This document shows positions 62,282 through 64,000 of a DNA stretch of 64,000 nt, in pieces (the stretch's first letter is position 1; every line of letters begins with the position of its first letter). The notes below the pieces were generated by a model. The model was given only the letters and a program-made list of their open reading frames with translations, was not told where the DNA came from and searched no databases. The translations under genes were made by a program, and so were the position numbers. Where the stretch lies: positions 124,001-188,000 of the forward strand of contig FNAW01000005.1 of assembly GCA_900102115.1 (NCBI GenBank). The letters are read 5' to 3'. The stretch comes from Blastococcus fimeti (GTDB lineage: Bacteria > Actinomycetota > Actinomycetes > Mycobacteriales > Geodermatophilaceae).

Positions 62282-63274
62282 ATGCGGCTCCTGGTCCTCG
62301 GCGGCACCCACTTCCTCGGTCGGCACGTCGTGACGGCGGCGCTCGAGCGCGGCCACGACGTCGCCACGTTCACCCGCGGCGTCTCCGGAGCGCCGCCGGA
62401 CGGCGCGAGGGCGCTGCACGGCGACCGGGACGACCCGGACGCGCTGCCGCGCGCGCTGGAGGGCTGGGCGCCGGAGCTCGTCATCGACACCTCCTGCCAG
62501 ACGCGGGCCGCCGCCCGCAACGCGGCGGCCGTGTTCTCCGGTGCACGAGGCCCCCGCGTCACGGGGTACGCGTTCGTGAGCAGCCTCAACGCCTACCGCG
62601 ACTGGCCGCCCGGTCCGATCGGGCGCGAGGACGCGGAGCCGGTGTGGGAGAGCGACGACGACGAGTACGGGCCGATCAAGGCCGATGCCGAGCGCATCCT
62701 GGCCGCGGCCGTGGGTGGAGGCTTCCTGACCGCCCGCGCCGGGCTCATCGTGGGGCCCTCCGACCCGATCCACCGGCTCGGCTGGTGGCTGGAGCGCATC
62801 GCCCGCGGCGGCCGGGTCGTCGTCCCGGACGCGCTGGCGCAGCCGATCGCCCTGGTCGACGCGCGGGACCTGGCTGCGTGGCTGGTCGGGATGGCCGAGG
62901 AGGGCCGGTCCGGCGCCGTGAACTCGACCGGGCCCGCCGGGATGACCACCCTGGGCGGCCTGCTGGAGGTCTGTCGCGAGGTCACCGGGGGCGAGGCGCA
63001 GTGGGTGCCGGTGGCGGAGGAGAGGCTGGTGGAGGCCGGCGTGCAGCCGTGGGTGCACCTGCCCCTGTGGCTGCCGCGGGCCGTCGCCCGGACCGCCTGG
63101 GACGTCGACACGACCCGTGCGCGTGAGCTGGGGCTGCCCAGCCGGCCGCTGCGCGAGACGGTGGCCGACACCTGGGCCTGGCTGCGGACCCACGACCGGC
63201 CTCCCCTGCCACCGATGGCGCACCTCGGCGAGCCCGGCCTGCCCCCGGAGCTGGAGGCGCGGCTGCTGGCCTGA
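62282..63274 (+). CDS. NAD-dependent epimerase/reductase (atypical extended SDR)
   Basis: 330 residues. The Rossmann opening LLVLGGTHFLGRHVVTAALERGHDV has the GGTxFxGR turn of SDR-type epimerase/reductases. The catalytic Tyr is replaced by an atypical pattern: the expected YxxxK is not plain in the SSLNAYRDWPPG...DEYGPIKADAE region, where Tyr in YGPIK precedes a lysine three residues on. A substrate-binding C-terminus with WLPRAVARTAWDVD follows. Function open: a flavonoid/steroid-type reductase or nucleotide-sugar modifier. A hairpin terminator follows. Confidence 0.8.
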   Translation: MRLLVLGGTHFLGRHVVTAALERGHDVATFTRGVSGAPPDGARALHGDRDDPDALPRALEGWAPELVIDTSCQTRAAARNAAAVFSGARGPRVTGYAFVSSLNAYRDWPPGPIGREDAEPVWESDDDEYGPIKADAERILAAAVGGGFLTARAGLIVGPSDPIHRLGWWLERIARGGRVVVPDALAQPIALVDARDLAAWLVGMAEEGRSGAVNSTGPAGMTTLGGLLEVCREVTGGEAQWVPVAEERLVEAGVQPWVHLPLWLPRAVARTAWDVDTTRARELGLPSRPLRETVADTWAWLRTHDRPPLPPMAHLGEPGLPPELEARLLA

Positions 63275-63281
63275 ACCGGCC

Positions 63282-63313
63282 AAGGCCCGCCCGGCAGCTG
63301 CCGGACGGGCCTT
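63282..63313. terminator. bidirectional terminator hairpin
   Basis: AAGGCCCG and CGGGCCTT enclose CCGGCAG/CTGCCGG, with one mismatch, between the convergent SDR and TauE genes. Confidence 0.75.
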
Positions 63314-63331
63314 CGGGGGCCGTGCTGGGGG

Positions 63332-64000
63332 TCAGTCGCGCGGGGCGCTGGGCCGGCCCGCGGGAACCGCCTGGGTGGCCGGCTCCGCCGCGTCGGCGAC
63401 CACGTTGGGCTCGGCCGCGGCAGCAGCGGCCAGGGCCTCGGCCTCCGCAGCGAGCGCGTCGGCGGACTCGATCGCGGCATCCTTGCGGTGCTCGCGGAAC
63501 GAGTGCGTCACCGCCAGCACCCAGACCGCGAAGATCGCCGCGTAGACGGCGTAGCGGGTTGCGTCGCCGGCGTCGATCCAGTCGCTCCTGAGCAGCGTCC
63601 GGGTGTTGGTCAGCACGATCAGGCCACCGACCAGGGAACCGAGCATCCGCGGCGGGATGTGCCGCACCAGCCAGGCCGCGAGCGGAGCGGCGATCGAGCC
63701 GCCGATCAGCAGGGCGGCCACCCAGGTGAAGTCGATGCCCTGCGAGCCGAGCGCGAAGAGGAAGCCGAGGCTCGCGGCCAGGGCGACGAGGAACTCCGCG
63801 GTGCTGACGGAGCCGATGACCTTGCGCGGCTCCATCCGCCCGCTGGCCAGCAGCGCCGGCGTCCCGACCGGACCCCAGCCGCCGCCGCCGGTGGCGTCGA
63901 CGAAGCCGGCCACCAGGCCGAGCGGGCCGAGGAAGCGCGTGCGGACCGGCTTGCCCAGGTTCCGCCGGTCGATGCCGCGGAGGGTGAACCGGATGAGCAG
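63332..64000 (-). CDS. TauE/SafE-family membrane permease, 5' end cut by the window
   Basis: About 223 codons from the C-terminus are visible and the frame runs open to the window edge. Hydrophobic helices alternate with short loops: FVDATGGGGWGPVGTPALL is the conserved TauE turn, followed by SVSTAEFLVALAASLGFLFA and GGSIAAPLAAWLVRHIPPRMLG. These exporters move sulfite or sulfonates. An internal GTG at 63913 is not the real start, because the upstream residues (RTRFLGPLGL) continue the family pattern. A cytoplasmic Ala/Glu-rich tail of about 60 residues is unusual. Convergent with the SDR gene. Confidence 0.88.
   Translation of the reverse strand: MLIRFTLRGIDRRNLGKPVRTRFLGPLGLVAGFVDATGGGGWGPVGTPALLASGRMEPRKVIGSVSTAEFLVALAASLGFLFALGSQGIDFTWVAALLIGGSIAAPLAAWLVRHIPPRMLGSLVGGLIVLTNTRTLLRSDWIDAGDATRYAVYAAIFAVWVLAVTHSFREHRKDAAIESADALAAEAEALAAAAAAEPNVVADAAEPATQAVPAGRPSAPRD

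Overview
The window is a 64 kb piece of a very GC-rich actinobacterial chromosome. The strong third-position GC bias, frequent GTG starts, the prfB-ftsE-ftsX-smpB block, coenzyme-F420-type enzymes and a GC-rich one-piece tmRNA all point to Actinomycetota. The overall flavour resembles Geodermatophilaceae (Blastococcus/Geodermatophilus/Modestobacter), but that family-level guess is inference. No insertion sequence, prophage, integrase or CRISPR array was seen, and no gap between genes exceeds 300 bases. The gene at each edge of the window is cut by it.

Layout. 0-10 kb: a truncated methyltransferase, a HerA-like DUF853 ATPase, a HelD/HelR-type RNA-polymerase motor ATPase, a divergent group of exported proteins, CutA and a bifunctional GGDEF-EAL protein. 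10-14 kb: the core block prfB, ftsEX and smpB. 14-23 kb: an MDR oxidoreductase, a TetR-controlled drug exporter with a clear operator, an amidohydrolase/VOC pair, an SCO6745-like protein, a DASS anion transporter, and corA preceded by a possible proline-rich leader peptide. 23-31.7 kb: recC-recB-recD, overlapping start-to-stop, then the tmRNA gene ssrA and its terminator. 31.7-36 kb: a five-gene operon phnD-phnC-phnE-tyrosine/lipid phosphatase-tetR. 36-46.7 kb: a MetP/MetS-type sodium symporter, an F420/NADPH reductase facing an LLM flavoenzyme, a DUF2207 membrane protein, three hydrolases, and a HAMP-adenylate cyclase convergent with a K+ channel. 46.8-56.5 kb: a catabolic stretch with two acyl-CoA ligases, a patatin, a TetR regulator, an enoyl-CoA hydratase and a three-subunit molybdenum hydroxylase of the PaoABC type. 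56.5-64 kb: marR/yceI sharing one palindromic operator, a DUF4232 membrane protein, typA, a DUF5994-like gene, an NAD-dependent reductase and a truncated TauE/SafE permease.

Regulation. A recurrent theme is leaderless transcription: at least twelve genes have a TANNNT -10 hexamer ending only 6-8 bases before their ATG/GTG, so the start codon would be the first transcribed base. Several regulators (TetR at 17.6 kb, TetR at 51.8 kb, MarR at 57.0 kb) combine such a promoter with an adjacent palindrome, suggesting autoregulation. Strong GC hairpins lie after many transcription units. The most interesting candidates for undescribed biology are the phnDCE-phosphatase-tetR operon, the corA leader region, a 25-bp hairpin between ftsX and smpB, and a 32-residue membrane microprotein divergent from prfB.
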